Source of the DNA: Candidatus Ideonella esbjergensis
GTDB taxonomy: Bacteria; Pseudomonadota; Gammaproteobacteria; Burkholderiales; Burkholderiaceae_C
Length of the DNA: 30,946 bases
Assembly: GCA_016710065.1 (NCBI GenBank)
Contig: JADJLP010000009.1
Location: 1 to 30,946, forward strand
Direction of reading: 5' to 3'
Shown: positions 15,801 to 23,844 of the stretch, one piece after another
Layout: each line of letters begins with the position of its first letter
Position numbering within the stretch: position 1 is the first letter of the stretch
Program-made: the position numbers and the translations under genes
Notes under the pieces: model-generated
Database searches by the model: none
Told to the model about the DNA's origin: nothing
Seen by the model: the letters and a program-made list of their open reading frames with translations, nothing else

Positions 15801-16630
15801 CTTGGTTTCGATGGCGGGCTCCGGTGGGTGGTTGGTGGGCCAAGGTGGCGGGCCTGCGCCTGGGCCGAGCGCGCACGCGGGCTGTCGAAAAACTGCCGCA
15901 CCGCCGGGTTGTCGCTCTCGGCCAGCGTGGCCATGGCGCCCGTGGCCTGCACCCGGCCATCGGCCAGCACCGCCACGCGGTCGGCCACTTGCCACAGCAG
16001 GTCCAGATCGTGGGTGATCATCACGATGGTCAGGCCAAACTGCTCGCGCAGCGCAAGCACCAGCGCGTCCACACCGCTGGCGCTGGCCGGGTCCAGGCCA
16101 GCGGTGGGCTCGTCCAGGAACAGCACCTCCGGGTCCAGCGCCAGGGCGCGCGCCAGCGAGGCTCGCTTGAGCATGCCGCCACTCAGCTCGGCCGGCATCA
16201 GCAGGCCGGCTTCGGGCGGCAGGCCGCTGATGGCCAGCTTCCAGGCGGCGAGTTGGTTGATCTGCGCATCGGGCAGGCGGGTGTGCTCGCGCAGCGGCAG
16301 GCCCACGTTCTCCAGCACGCTCAGCGAGGCGAACAGGCCGCCGTGCTGGAACATCACACCCCAGCGCTGGCGCTGCGTGCGGGCGGCCGCCTCGTCCAGC
16401 CCCAGCAGGGGCACGCCCAGCACGCTGACGCTGCCGGCGTCGGGGCGCTGCAGCAGGATCATCTCGCGCAACAGTGTGGATTTGCCCGTGCCGCTGCCAC
16501 CCACCAGCGCAAAGATCTCGGCTCGCTGCACTTGCAGGTTCACATCGGCATGCACCACGTGCGCGCCAAAGCGCGTGGCCACGTGACTGAGTTCGATCAC
16601 GGGCGGGCCCAGGGCGGTGTCGCGGGGCAT
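15797..16630 (-). CDS. ABC transporter ATPase, MlaF-like
   Basis: 277 residues; ATG at 16630, one base after the permease stop. Walker A GGSGTGKST (44-52), signature LSGGM (149-153), Walker B LFLDEP (170-175) and D-loop GLDP are all intact; the form ELSGGMLKRASLARA is typical of MlaF/Ttg2A-type importers rather than drug exporters. It energises the MlaE-type permease at the cytoplasmic face. Family length is 260-280. The C-terminal ~20 residues are a proline and serine-rich extension. Its stop overlaps the MCE gene's GTG. Confidence 0.93.
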   Translation of the reverse strand: MPRDTALGPPVIELSHVATRFGAHVVHADVNLQVQRAEIFALVGGSGTGKSTLLREMILLQRPDAGSVSVLGVPLLGLDEAAARTQRQRWGVMFQHGGLFASLSVLENVGLPLREHTRLPDAQINQLAAWKLAISGLPPEAGLLMPAELSGGMLKRASLARALALDPEVLFLDEPTAGLDPASASGVDALVLALREQFGLTIVMITHDLDLLWQVADRVAVLADGRVQATGAMATLAESDNPAVRQFFDSPRARSAQAQARHLGPPTTHRSPPSKPR

Positions 16631-16631
16631 G

Positions 16632-17759
16632 TCAAAGCTTCAAGGCGTTGAAGATGACCGAGAACAACGCGTCCACCACGATCACCAGAAAGATGGCCTG
16701 CACCACGCTGCGGGTGGTTTGCCGGCCCACGCTGTCGGCACCGCCCCGGGTGCGAAAGCCCTGGAAGCAACCCACCACGGCGATGATGACGCCGAACACG
16801 GCGGCCTTGGCAATGCCCACCAGCGCGGTGCTGACGCCCACTGCCTTGACGAAGCGGGCGCTGAAGGAAGCAAAGTCCACCCCCAGCTGGCTTTGCGCCA
16901 TCACCATGCCGCCAGCCACGCCCAGCACGTCGGCAAACACGGTCAGCAGCGGCAGCACCACCAGCAGCGCGATCAGCTTGGGCAGCATCAGCAACTCCAG
17001 CGGCGCAATGGCGATGGTGCGCATGGCGTCGATCTCCTCGGTGACGGCCATGGTGCCGATCTGCGCCGCGTAGGCCGAGCCCGAGCGCCCGGCGATGATG
17101 ATGGCCACGATCAGCGGTGCAAATTCGCGCAGCATGGCGATGCCCACGATGTCGGCGATGAACAGGTTGGCGCCATAGCGGCGCAGTTGCTCGGCGCTCT
17201 GGTAGGCGATCACCACGCCCACCAGAAAGGTCATCAGGGCGACGATGGGCAGCGCGTCCACGCCGCTGCTGCGGATGTTGAACAGGATGGGGCGCCAGCG
17301 CACGCGCTGCGGGTGGCGCACCCAGTCGGCCAGCGCGCAAGCCGCTTCGCCCACGAAGGCCAGCATGGCCAGGGCCTCGCTGAACCGCGCCACGGTACTG
17401 CGGCCCAGCGCTTCCAATCGCCCCGGTGCGGGTGCTGGCGTGGTGGCGGGTGCGGCGGCCAGTTCGGTCTGGCGCTGCGCCACGGCCGCCAGGCGCTGGG
17501 CAAACTCGGGCCGCAGGCCTTGCAGTTGCAGCGGCGTGCCTTCGGCCGCCAGGCGCAGCAGCAGGGCCTGCAGCAGCCAGGCGCCTGCCGTGTCCAGCGA
17601 GGTGAGCTGCGAGGCATCGGCCTTGGCTGGGCTGCCCTGGGGCCAGTGCAGGTTGGCGATGCGCTCGGCCAGCGCACCCACCCCCAGGGCCGTCCAGGCA
17701 CCGGCCAGCACCAGGCCTTGGGGGCCGGAGGCGAGCGAGGCCGAAGCGGCGGTGCTCAT
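16632..17759 (-). CDS. MlaE-family permease with N-terminal STAS-like domain
   Basis: 375 residues; ATG at 17759 overlaps the AI-2E gene's stop as ATGA. The first ~100 residues (LTSLDTAGAWLLQALLLRLA, LQGLRPEFAQRL) look like a STAS/MlaB domain fused to the permease, a known arrangement that replaces a separate MlaB subunit. The MlaE part begins about residue 130 (RFSEALAMLAFVGEA) and contains the familiar FLVGVVIAYQSAEQL, LREFAPLIVAIIIAGRSGSA and MRTIAIAPLELLMLPK segments. It is an inner-membrane protein that hands lipid to or from the MCE ring. Confidence 0.93.
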   Translation of the reverse strand: MSTAASASLASGPQGLVLAGAWTALGVGALAERIANLHWPQGSPAKADASQLTSLDTAGAWLLQALLLRLAAEGTPLQLQGLRPEFAQRLAAVAQRQTELAAAPATTPAPAPGRLEALGRSTVARFSEALAMLAFVGEAACALADWVRHPQRVRWRPILFNIRSSGVDALPIVALMTFLVGVVIAYQSAEQLRRYGANLFIADIVGIAMLREFAPLIVAIIIAGRSGSAYAAQIGTMAVTEEIDAMRTIAIAPLELLMLPKLIALLVVLPLLTVFADVLGVAGGMVMAQSQLGVDFASFSARFVKAVGVSTALVGIAKAAVFGVIIAVVGCFQGFRTRGGADSVGRQTTRSVVQAIFLVIVVDALFSVIFNALKL

Positions 17760-18772
17760 GATGGCCGCGACGCCATGTCGATGTGCCAGACCGCCAGGAA
17801 CATCGCCGCCAGGGCCGGCCCCAGGATCAGGCCATTGATGCCGAACACCGCGATGCCGCCCAGCGTGGAGATCATCACCAGGTAGTCGGGCATGCGGGTG
17901 TCCTTGCCAATCAGCAGCGGGCGCAGCAGGTTGTCCACCAGGCCGATCACCAGCACGCCGTAGCCCAGCAGCGCAAGGCCTTGCCACACCGACCCGGTGC
18001 CCAGCAGGTACAGCGCGGCGGGCAGCCACACCAGGGCTGATCCCACCAGGGGCAGCAGCGACAAGAAGGCCATCAGCACGCCCCACAGCAGCGGTGCGCC
18101 GATGTCCAGTGCCCAGAAGGCCAGTGCGCCCAGGCTGCCTTGCACCGCAGCCACCAGCAGGTGGCCCTTGACGGTGGCGCGCAGCACGGTGGCGAACTTG
18201 GCGAACAGCTCGCGCTTGTGCTCGGGCGCCAGTGGCAGCGCGTGGCGCAGGGTGCGCGCCAGGCTGTCGCCGTCGCGGATCATGAAGAACGCCAGGTACA
18301 GCGTGATGAACAGGCTGGCGATGAACTTGAAGGCGTTCTGGCCGAGGCTCAGGGCCTGCGTGGCCATGAACTGCGCGCCCTGCGACACACCGTCCACCAG
18401 CTTGGCCTGCAGCAGGCTGAACTTGCCCAGGCCGATGCGGCCCAGCAGGGCCACCGCGTCGGGTGGCAGGTTGTTGTACAGACCGTGCAGGTAGGCGGCC
18501 GGCTTCCATTCGCCCGATTGCAGCTTGTCGTAGGCCAGGCCGGCCTCGCCGGCCAGCGCCGCACTGAGCAGCACCAGCGGCAGGATCACCACCAACAGCA
18601 CCACGCCCAGGGTCAGCAGCGCGGCCAAGCTGCGGCGCTGGCCGGTGGCAGTCATCACCCTGCGGAACAGCGGCGCGAACATCAGCCCTATCACCAGGCT
18701 CCACAGCAGTGGGCCCTGAAACGGCCACAGCATGGCCGCAAAGGCCAGCGACACGGCCGCCAGCAACACCAT
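17756..18772 (-). CDS. AI-2E family transporter (PerM/YdiK-like)
   Basis: 338 residues from the ATG at 18772. No Shine-Dalgarno is seen, and the frame continues upstream without a stop to about 18835, so a non-ATG start such as the CTG beginning L-N-P-L-P is possible. Eight hydrophobic segments and the family layout are clear: a first pair of helices, a periplasmic stretch, then FITLYLAFFMIRDGDSL, LPLVGSALVWLPAALYLL, LVDNLLRPLLIGKDTRMPDYLV and ILGPALAAMFLAVW. Some members export autoinducer-2 or sodium; the substrate here is unknown. Translationally coupled to the MlaE-type permease, which hints at a shared envelope role. Confidence 0.9.
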   Translation of the reverse strand: MVLLAAVSLAFAAMLWPFQGPLLWSLVIGLMFAPLFRRVMTATGQRRSLAALLTLGVVLLVVILPLVLLSAALAGEAGLAYDKLQSGEWKPAAYLHGLYNNLPPDAVALLGRIGLGKFSLLQAKLVDGVSQGAQFMATQALSLGQNAFKFIASLFITLYLAFFMIRDGDSLARTLRHALPLAPEHKRELFAKFATVLRATVKGHLLVAAVQGSLGALAFWALDIGAPLLWGVLMAFLSLLPLVGSALVWLPAALYLLGTGSVWQGLALLGYGVLVIGLVDNLLRPLLIGKDTRMPDYLVMISTLGGIAVFGINGLILGPALAAMFLAVWHIDMASRPS

Positions 18773-18828
18773 CAGCGCGCGGTGCTGGCCTGGCGGTGGG
18801 TGGGCCTCGGGTGGGGCCGGCAGAGGGT

Positions 18829-19113
18829 TCAGATGCGGGCCTTGAAGTCCTGGAAGGAATGCACGAACGCATCGCGCACTTTGTCCATCTCCACCACCAT
18901 CGCTTCCCAGGTGGCCTCGCCGGCTTTGCCCAGTTCGTCGAGCTTGCCCAGGGCCTGCTTGGAGTGCTCGTGCAGTTTGTCGATCTCGGCTCGGTAGGCA
19001 TCGCGCGCTTCAGAGCGGGCCACCTTGGCCTTGCCCTCCATCTCGGTCATCTTGCTGTTCATCTCGTCCAGTTGCAGCTTCATCTTGGCGACGTAGGTGT
19101 CTCGGGAGGTCAT
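18829..19113 (-). CDS. Small coiled-coil stress protein (sll1863-like)
   Basis: 94 residues, ATG at 19113 with GGAA upstream. It is charged and almost wholly helical (YVAKMKLQLDEMNSKMTEME, RAEIDKLHEHSKQALGKLDE) with no signal peptide or membrane span, so a cytoplasmic coiled coil is expected. The pattern resembles the sll1863 stress family, and loosely phasins; I would not choose between them firmly. It is the first gene of the seven-gene minus-strand operon, 56 bp before the AI-2E gene, and has a well-matched promoter box at 19168-19201. Confidence 0.72.
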   Translation of the reverse strand: MTSRDTYVAKMKLQLDEMNSKMTEMEGKAKVARSEARDAYRAEIDKLHEHSKQALGKLDELGKAGEATWEAMVVEMDKVRDAFVHSFQDFKARI

Positions 19114-19167
19114 GGTGGGTTCCAGTCGTGTGAGGTTCAGCCAAGCCAACGGGCAGGGCTGCTGTGC

Positions 19168-19201
19168 AGCGTAGGCTGCACCGCAGTGCCGGTCTGTGCG
19201 C
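19168..19201 (-). promoter_or_regulatory. Candidate stress promoter before the coiled-coil/Mla operon
   Basis: Minus strand GCGCACAGA (19201-19193), 18 nt, CTACGCT (19174-19168). This is one of the best matches in the set. Predicted start about 19161, 48 nt before the ATG at 19113. It is the mirror image of the box at 19237-19245 facing the other way. Confidence 0.6.
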
Positions 19202-19236
19202 TGGCGAACCAGCGGGCATGGCCGGTGTGTGAACCA

Positions 19237-19270
19237 GCGCACAGACGCTGGAGCGGGCCGACCCCAGAGT
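19237..19270 (+). promoter_or_regulatory. Candidate stress promoter before the small membrane protein
   Basis: GCGCACAGA (19237-19245), 18 nt, CCAGAGT (19264-19270). The -10 keeps only C, A and T of CTAnnnT, so it is weaker. Predicted start about 19277, 29 nt before the ATG at 19306. Confidence 0.45.
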
Positions 19271-19305
19271 GAAAGCCTCTCACACCGACCTCCGAAGGAA
19301 ACACC

Positions 19306-19455
19306 ATGCTTTACACGATCGCTGTCGTTCTCTTGGTTCTGTGGCTGCTGGGCCTGGTCACCTCGTACACCCTGGGCGGCTTGCTGCACATCCTGCTGGT
19401 GCTGGCCGTGGTCATGGTGCTGTTCAACCTGCTCAGCGGCCGCAGGATCGGCTGA
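19306..19455 (+). CDS. Small two-helix membrane protein (DUF5670/lmo0937-like)
   Basis: 49 residues. ATG at 19306 has GAAGGA six bases upstream. The whole chain is hydrophobic: YTIAVVLLVLWLLGLVTSY, then a short GG turn, then LHILLVLAVVMVLFNLLSG and a basic end RRIG. This is the usual form of the lmo0937-type small membrane proteins, common in stress-induced loci, of unknown function. It is too short for many gene finders. Divergent from the coiled-coil gene, with a mirrored pair of promoter boxes between the two, and followed by the short repeat at 19548-19668. Confidence 0.8.
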   Translation: MLYTIAVVLLVLWLLGLVTSYTLGGLLHILLVLAVVMVLFNLLSGRRIG

Positions 19456-19547
19456 GCCCAACACACGTTCAAGGACAAACACCGGTGACCAAGACCCAAG
19501 CTACGCTGGCCACGCCCACCGACCTGCAGGCGGCCGCCGCACTCACT

Positions 19548-19668
19548 GTCATTCCCGCGAAGGCGGGAATCCAGATCTGTGAATCTGGCGGATTTGGCGC
19601 AGCAAAGCCCTGAGCGGCCAGGCCGCAGCGAATGTGAAGGCATGGATTCCCGCCTTCGCGGGAATGAC
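19548..19668. repeat. Short dRS3-bounded element
   Basis: 121 bp with the same inverted ends as the long repeats (19548-19573 and 19643-19668). The segment 19594-19627 resembles the left part of the long copies (GCAAAG, then C(C/T)GnGCGGnCAGGCCGC), so it looks like an internally deleted relative. It lies between the convergent genes ending at 19455 and 19687 and, as a strong pair of palindromes, may also end transcription from both sides. Confidence 0.8.
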
Positions 19669-19686
19669 GGTGTGCTGCTGGAATGA

Positions 19687-20376
19687 CTACAGCGGCAGGG
19701 GCGCCTGGTCTGCCGTACCGCTGCTGTCCAGTGCCGCACCAGGGTCTTCCTCGCCGGCCACCGAGCTGTTGCCATCGGGTGCCGAACGGCCCAGCAAACG
19801 CAGCTGCTCGCGCTGCATGTCCAGCAACTCGGCCCATTGCCGCTCGCGCAGGGCGTCGATCTTGTCGTGCAGCAGCATGATCTGCAGCTCGGCCTTCAGG
19901 TTCACCTCGTAGTCGTGGCCAGCGGCGGCGCGGTCCTTCTCGGACTGGCGGTTTTGCGACATCAGGATGATGGGCGCCTGGATGGCCGCCAGCATCGAGA
20001 GAAACAGGTTCAGCAGGATGTAGGGGTAAGGGTCAAACGGTACCTGGTGGCGCATCAGCAGCAGCCCGTTCAAGCCAACCCACACCACCATCACGGCGCC
20101 AAACAGGCCCACGAAGGTCCACGAGCCACCGAACTTGGCCACCGCGTCGGCGGCGCGCTGGCCCAGCGTGGGTGGTTGTTCTTCATCGGTGGCCACGTTG
20201 CGGGCCAGCGAGGTGCGGCTGGCCATGTGCCGTGCCACCTTCTGGGCCCGTTCGTCCAGAGCGTCGTAGTTGCGACCCAGCAGCTTGTCGGCAATCTCGT
20301 GCGCGCGGGCGTGGCGCTGGGCGGCCTTGGCAGCTTGCGCGGTTACGTCCTGGGGTTGGGGTGAGCGTGTCGGCAT
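19687..20376 (-). CDS. DUF1003 membrane protein
   Basis: 229 residues; ATG at 20376 preceded by GAGG. The N-terminal ~80 residues are hydrophilic (LGRNYDALDERAQKVARHMA), then DAVAKFGGSWTFVGLFGAVM opens the DUF1003 domain with two helices (about 85-105 and 118-142; PYPYILLNLFLSMLAAIQAP) and the conserved IILMSQNRQSEKDR. A helical cytoplasmic part and an acidic, low-complexity tail follow. Family function is unknown. It starts 9 bp after the permease stop and is thus the last gene of the ATPase/export operon. Another DUF1003 gene ends the other large operon. Confidence 0.9.
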   Translation of the reverse strand: MPTRSPQPQDVTAQAAKAAQRHARAHEIADKLLGRNYDALDERAQKVARHMASRTSLARNVATDEEQPPTLGQRAADAVAKFGGSWTFVGLFGAVMVVWVGLNGLLLMRHQVPFDPYPYILLNLFLSMLAAIQAPIILMSQNRQSEKDRAAAGHDYEVNLKAELQIMLLHDKIDALRERQWAELLDMQREQLRLLGRSAPDGNSSVAGEEDPGAALDSSGTADQAPLPL

Positions 20377-20385
20377 GTGGAGCCT

Positions 20386-21599
20386 CTATTCGTGGCGCAG
20401 CGCTTCAATCGGGTCCATGCGCGCTGCGCGCCGCGCCGGGAAGTAGCCAAACAGCACACCGATGGCGGCCGAGAACAGCAGCGAGAGCAGGTTGATGCTG
20501 GGGTCGAACGCATGGGGCACGGCCATCAACATGGACAGGCCGTACGAGGCGCCGGTGGCAATGGCGATGCCCACCACGCCGCCCAGCGCCGACAGCACCA
20601 CCGCCTCGATCAGGAACTGCAGCAGCACCTCGCGCTCCAGCGCGCCCACGGCCAGGCGCAGGCCGATCTCGCGGGTGCGCTCGGTCACGCTCACCAGCAT
20701 GATGTTCATGATGCCGATGCCACCCACCAGCAGGCTCACCGCCGCCACGGCGCCGAGCAAGGTGGTGAGCACCTGGGTGGTGCTGGAGAGGGTTTCGGCC
20801 AGTTGCTGGGTGTCGAAGATGTTGAAGTTGTCGTCGTCGGCCTCGGCCAGCTTGCGGCGCTCGCGCAGCAGCTGGCGCAGGCTGGCCTTGAGCGGCACGC
20901 TGTCGGCACCTTCCTGCATCGAGACCTGCAGCGTGCCCACCTTGCGGTTGCCGGTGACGCGGCGCTGCAGCGTGCGCAGCGGCACCACCACGGCGTCGTC
21001 CTGGTCGCCCATGCCGCCCTGGCCCTTGGAGGCCAGGATGCCCACCACGTCGCACGAGAACTGCTTCACCCGCAGTTGCTGGCCCAGGCCGGTCTGGCCC
21101 ACGGTGCCGCCGTAGATCTCGCGCCGCACCGTCTCGCCGATCACGCACACGGCGGCGCCGGCGCGCTGCTCGTCGTCCTCGAACAATCGGCCCGCCGCCA
21201 GCTTCCAGTTGCCGGTGACGAACCAGGCGTTGGTGCTGCCGGTGACGCCGGTGGCCCAGTTGCGCCCATTGGCCACCACGGTGACATTGGTGTTGCCCTG
21301 CGGCGCCACGGCGGCCACACCGCCGATCTGCGCGGCGATGGCCTCGGCATCGGCCTCGGTGAACTGCGCAGTGCCGCCACCGCCACCGCCGCCAAAGGCC
21401 CGCTGGCCGGGCCGCACCATCAGCAAATTGGTGCCCAGGCTGGTGATCTGGTTCTGGATCGCCTGCGTGGCGCCATTGCCCAGCGTGACCATGGTGATGA
21501 CCGCGCTCACGCCGATGACGATGCCCAGGATGGTGAGGAAGGAGCGCAGCATGTTGCGCTGCACCGAGCGCAGGGCCAGCATGAAGACACTGAACAACA

Positions 21600-21600
<1 letters not shown>
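20386..21600 (-). CDS. MacB-type ABC transporter permease
   Basis: 404 residues; ATG at 21600 shares one base with the ATPase stop (TGATG). MacB periplasmic core plus FtsX-type permease: helix 1 near residues 17-40 (RSFLTILGIVIGVSAVITMV), a large periplasmic domain, then three C-terminal helices (about 275-400; VGGIGIMNIMLVSVTERTRE is the signature). A glycine run (GGGGGGG near residue 71) is unusual but not disabling. The ATPase is a separate polypeptide, unlike E. coli MacB. With the adaptor and TolC-like protein encoded upstream it would form a tripartite exporter driven from the inner membrane. Substrate unknown. Confidence 0.93.
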
Positions 21601-22343
<743 letters not shown>

Positions 22344-22357
22344 CCCAGACCCCTGTC

Positions 22358-22448
22358 GTCATTCCCGCGCAGGCGGGAATCCAGGCTGTTGCGAATCGTG
22401 GATTCCCGCCCCACGCCTTCGCGGGGGCAGGCTCTTCGCGGGAATGAC
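22358..22448. repeat. Short dRS3-bounded element with altered right end
   Basis: 91 bp inside the export operon between the adaptor and the ATPase genes. The left palindrome (22358-22383) has GCGCAGGC as the centre. The right one (22399-22448) is split: TGGATTCCCGCC is followed by about 26 extra bases before CGCGGGAATGAC. It may act as an attenuator or mRNA processing site between the two genes; nothing shows this directly. Confidence 0.75.
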
Positions 22449-22470
22449 GGAGTAGGTGCGTGGCGGGCGC

Positions 22471-23844
22471 TCATTTGGTGGTCGCGATCTTCTGGTCGGT
22501 GATCACCAGCATGCCGGCCTGCAGGTCGCCACCGGTGATCTCGGTCATGCGGCCATCGCTGATGCCGGGGGTCACCGACACCGCCACGGGTTTGCCGTCC
22601 TTCAGCACCCACACCTGCTTGGCCGTGGCGGTGCTGGCGCCGGCGGCGGCCGAGCGGCGGTTGTTACCCCCGGGCATGCGTGGCATCAGGCTGCTGGCGA
22701 TGCCCTTGCTCGCCGCCGGCGCCGCAGCCGTGCTGGGCGCGTAGCGCAGCGCACTGTTGGGCACCAGCAGCACGTCCTTGCGCTGCGTGGCCACGATGGT
22801 GGCGGTGGCCGTCATGCCGGGGCGCAGGCTCAGGTCGGCGTTGTCCACGTCCAGGTAGGTGAGGTAGGTGACGACGTTGTCGGTGATGGTGGAGCCAAAG
22901 CCCACGCGCGTGATGCGGGCCGGAAATTGGCGGCTCAGGTAGGCGCTGACGGTGAAGCTGGCCTCTTGCCCGACCTTCACCGAGCCCACATCGGCCTCGT
23001 CCACGTAGACCCACAGGCGCAGCTTGCTCAGGTCCTCGGCCAGGGTGAACAGGGTCACCGCTTGCAGCGAGGCGGCCACGGCGTTGCCAGGGTCGACGGT
23101 GCGGGTCAGCACCACGCCATCGGCGGGCGCGCGGATGGAGGCCTTGGACAGGTTGATCTGGTCGGTCGATGCGGCGGCCGTGGCGTCCTTCACGCCGGCA
23201 CGGGCGCTGGCTTCGTCGGCACTGGCGCGGGCCAGCGCGGCGCGGCCGCTGCCAAGCTCGGCTTTCGAGGGCACCTTGCCGTCCGAGAGCCGCGCCACTT
23301 CCTCCAGCCGGCCCAGCATGGCCTGGGCCTCCTGCACGGTGGCATGCGTCTGCATCACCTTGGCTTCGGCGGCGGCCAACACGGCCCGCGAGCGCAGCAC
23401 CTGGTCGTCGAGCTTGGCGGTGTCCAGTTCCACCATCACCTGGCCCTTCTTCACCCGATCATTGACGTCCACGTTGACCTTGCGCACGGTGCCTGAGAGC
23501 TCGCTGCCGATGTTGATGGCGCGGGTGGGCTGCAAGGTGCCGTTGGCGGTGACGGTGAGCGTGAGGTTGCCGCGGGCCACCGCCTGGGTGTTGTAGCTGG
23601 GCGCGGCATTGGCGCTGCTGCGGGCCTGCCAATACCAACCGCCGGCGGCCAGCGCGATCACCAGGCCTGCAATGACCCACAGCGCGGGCCGGCGGTACCA
23701 GGGGCGTGCCATGGGCTCGGCCAGCAGGGAGGCCAGGTCGTTGGTCTGCGCCTTGTGGGTGCCGGGCTTGCTGGCATCGGGCTTTGGGCCGTCCGGTCCA
23801 GGGGGCGGCGGCGGCGGGGTCACGGGGGGAGGCAAGGTGGTCAT
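22471..23844 (-). CDS. Periplasmic adaptor of a tripartite exporter (MacA/HlyD-like)
   Basis: 457 residues; ATG at 23844 overlaps the outer-membrane gene stop as ATGA. A proline-rich cytoplasmic N-terminus (about 1-25) and hydrophilic stretch precede one membrane helix (about 55-72; LWVIAGLVIALAAGGWYW). Then the beta-barrel/lipoyl pieces (LSGTVRKVNVDVNDRVKKGQ and IRAPADGVVLTRTVDPG) frame a helical hairpin with VQEAQAMLGRLEEVARL. The C-terminus has a membrane-proximal domain (QVWVLKDGKPVAVSVTPG). It links the MacB-type transporter to the outer-membrane channel. The Pro-rich N-terminal extension is longer than in MacA. Confidence 0.92.
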   Translation of the reverse strand: MTTLPPPVTPPPPPPGPDGPKPDASKPGTHKAQTNDLASLLAEPMARPWYRRPALWVIAGLVIALAAGGWYWQARSSANAAPSYNTQAVARGNLTLTVTANGTLQPTRAINIGSELSGTVRKVNVDVNDRVKKGQVMVELDTAKLDDQVLRSRAVLAAAEAKVMQTHATVQEAQAMLGRLEEVARLSDGKVPSKAELGSGRAALARASADEASARAGVKDATAAASTDQINLSKASIRAPADGVVLTRTVDPGNAVAASLQAVTLFTLAEDLSKLRLWVYVDEADVGSVKVGQEASFTVSAYLSRQFPARITRVGFGSTITDNVVTYLTYLDVDNADLSLRPGMTATATIVATQRKDVLLVPNSALRYAPSTAAAPAASKGIASSLMPRMPGGNNRRSAAAGASTATAKQVWVLKDGKPVAVSVTPGISDGRMTEITGGDLQAGMLVITDQKIATTK

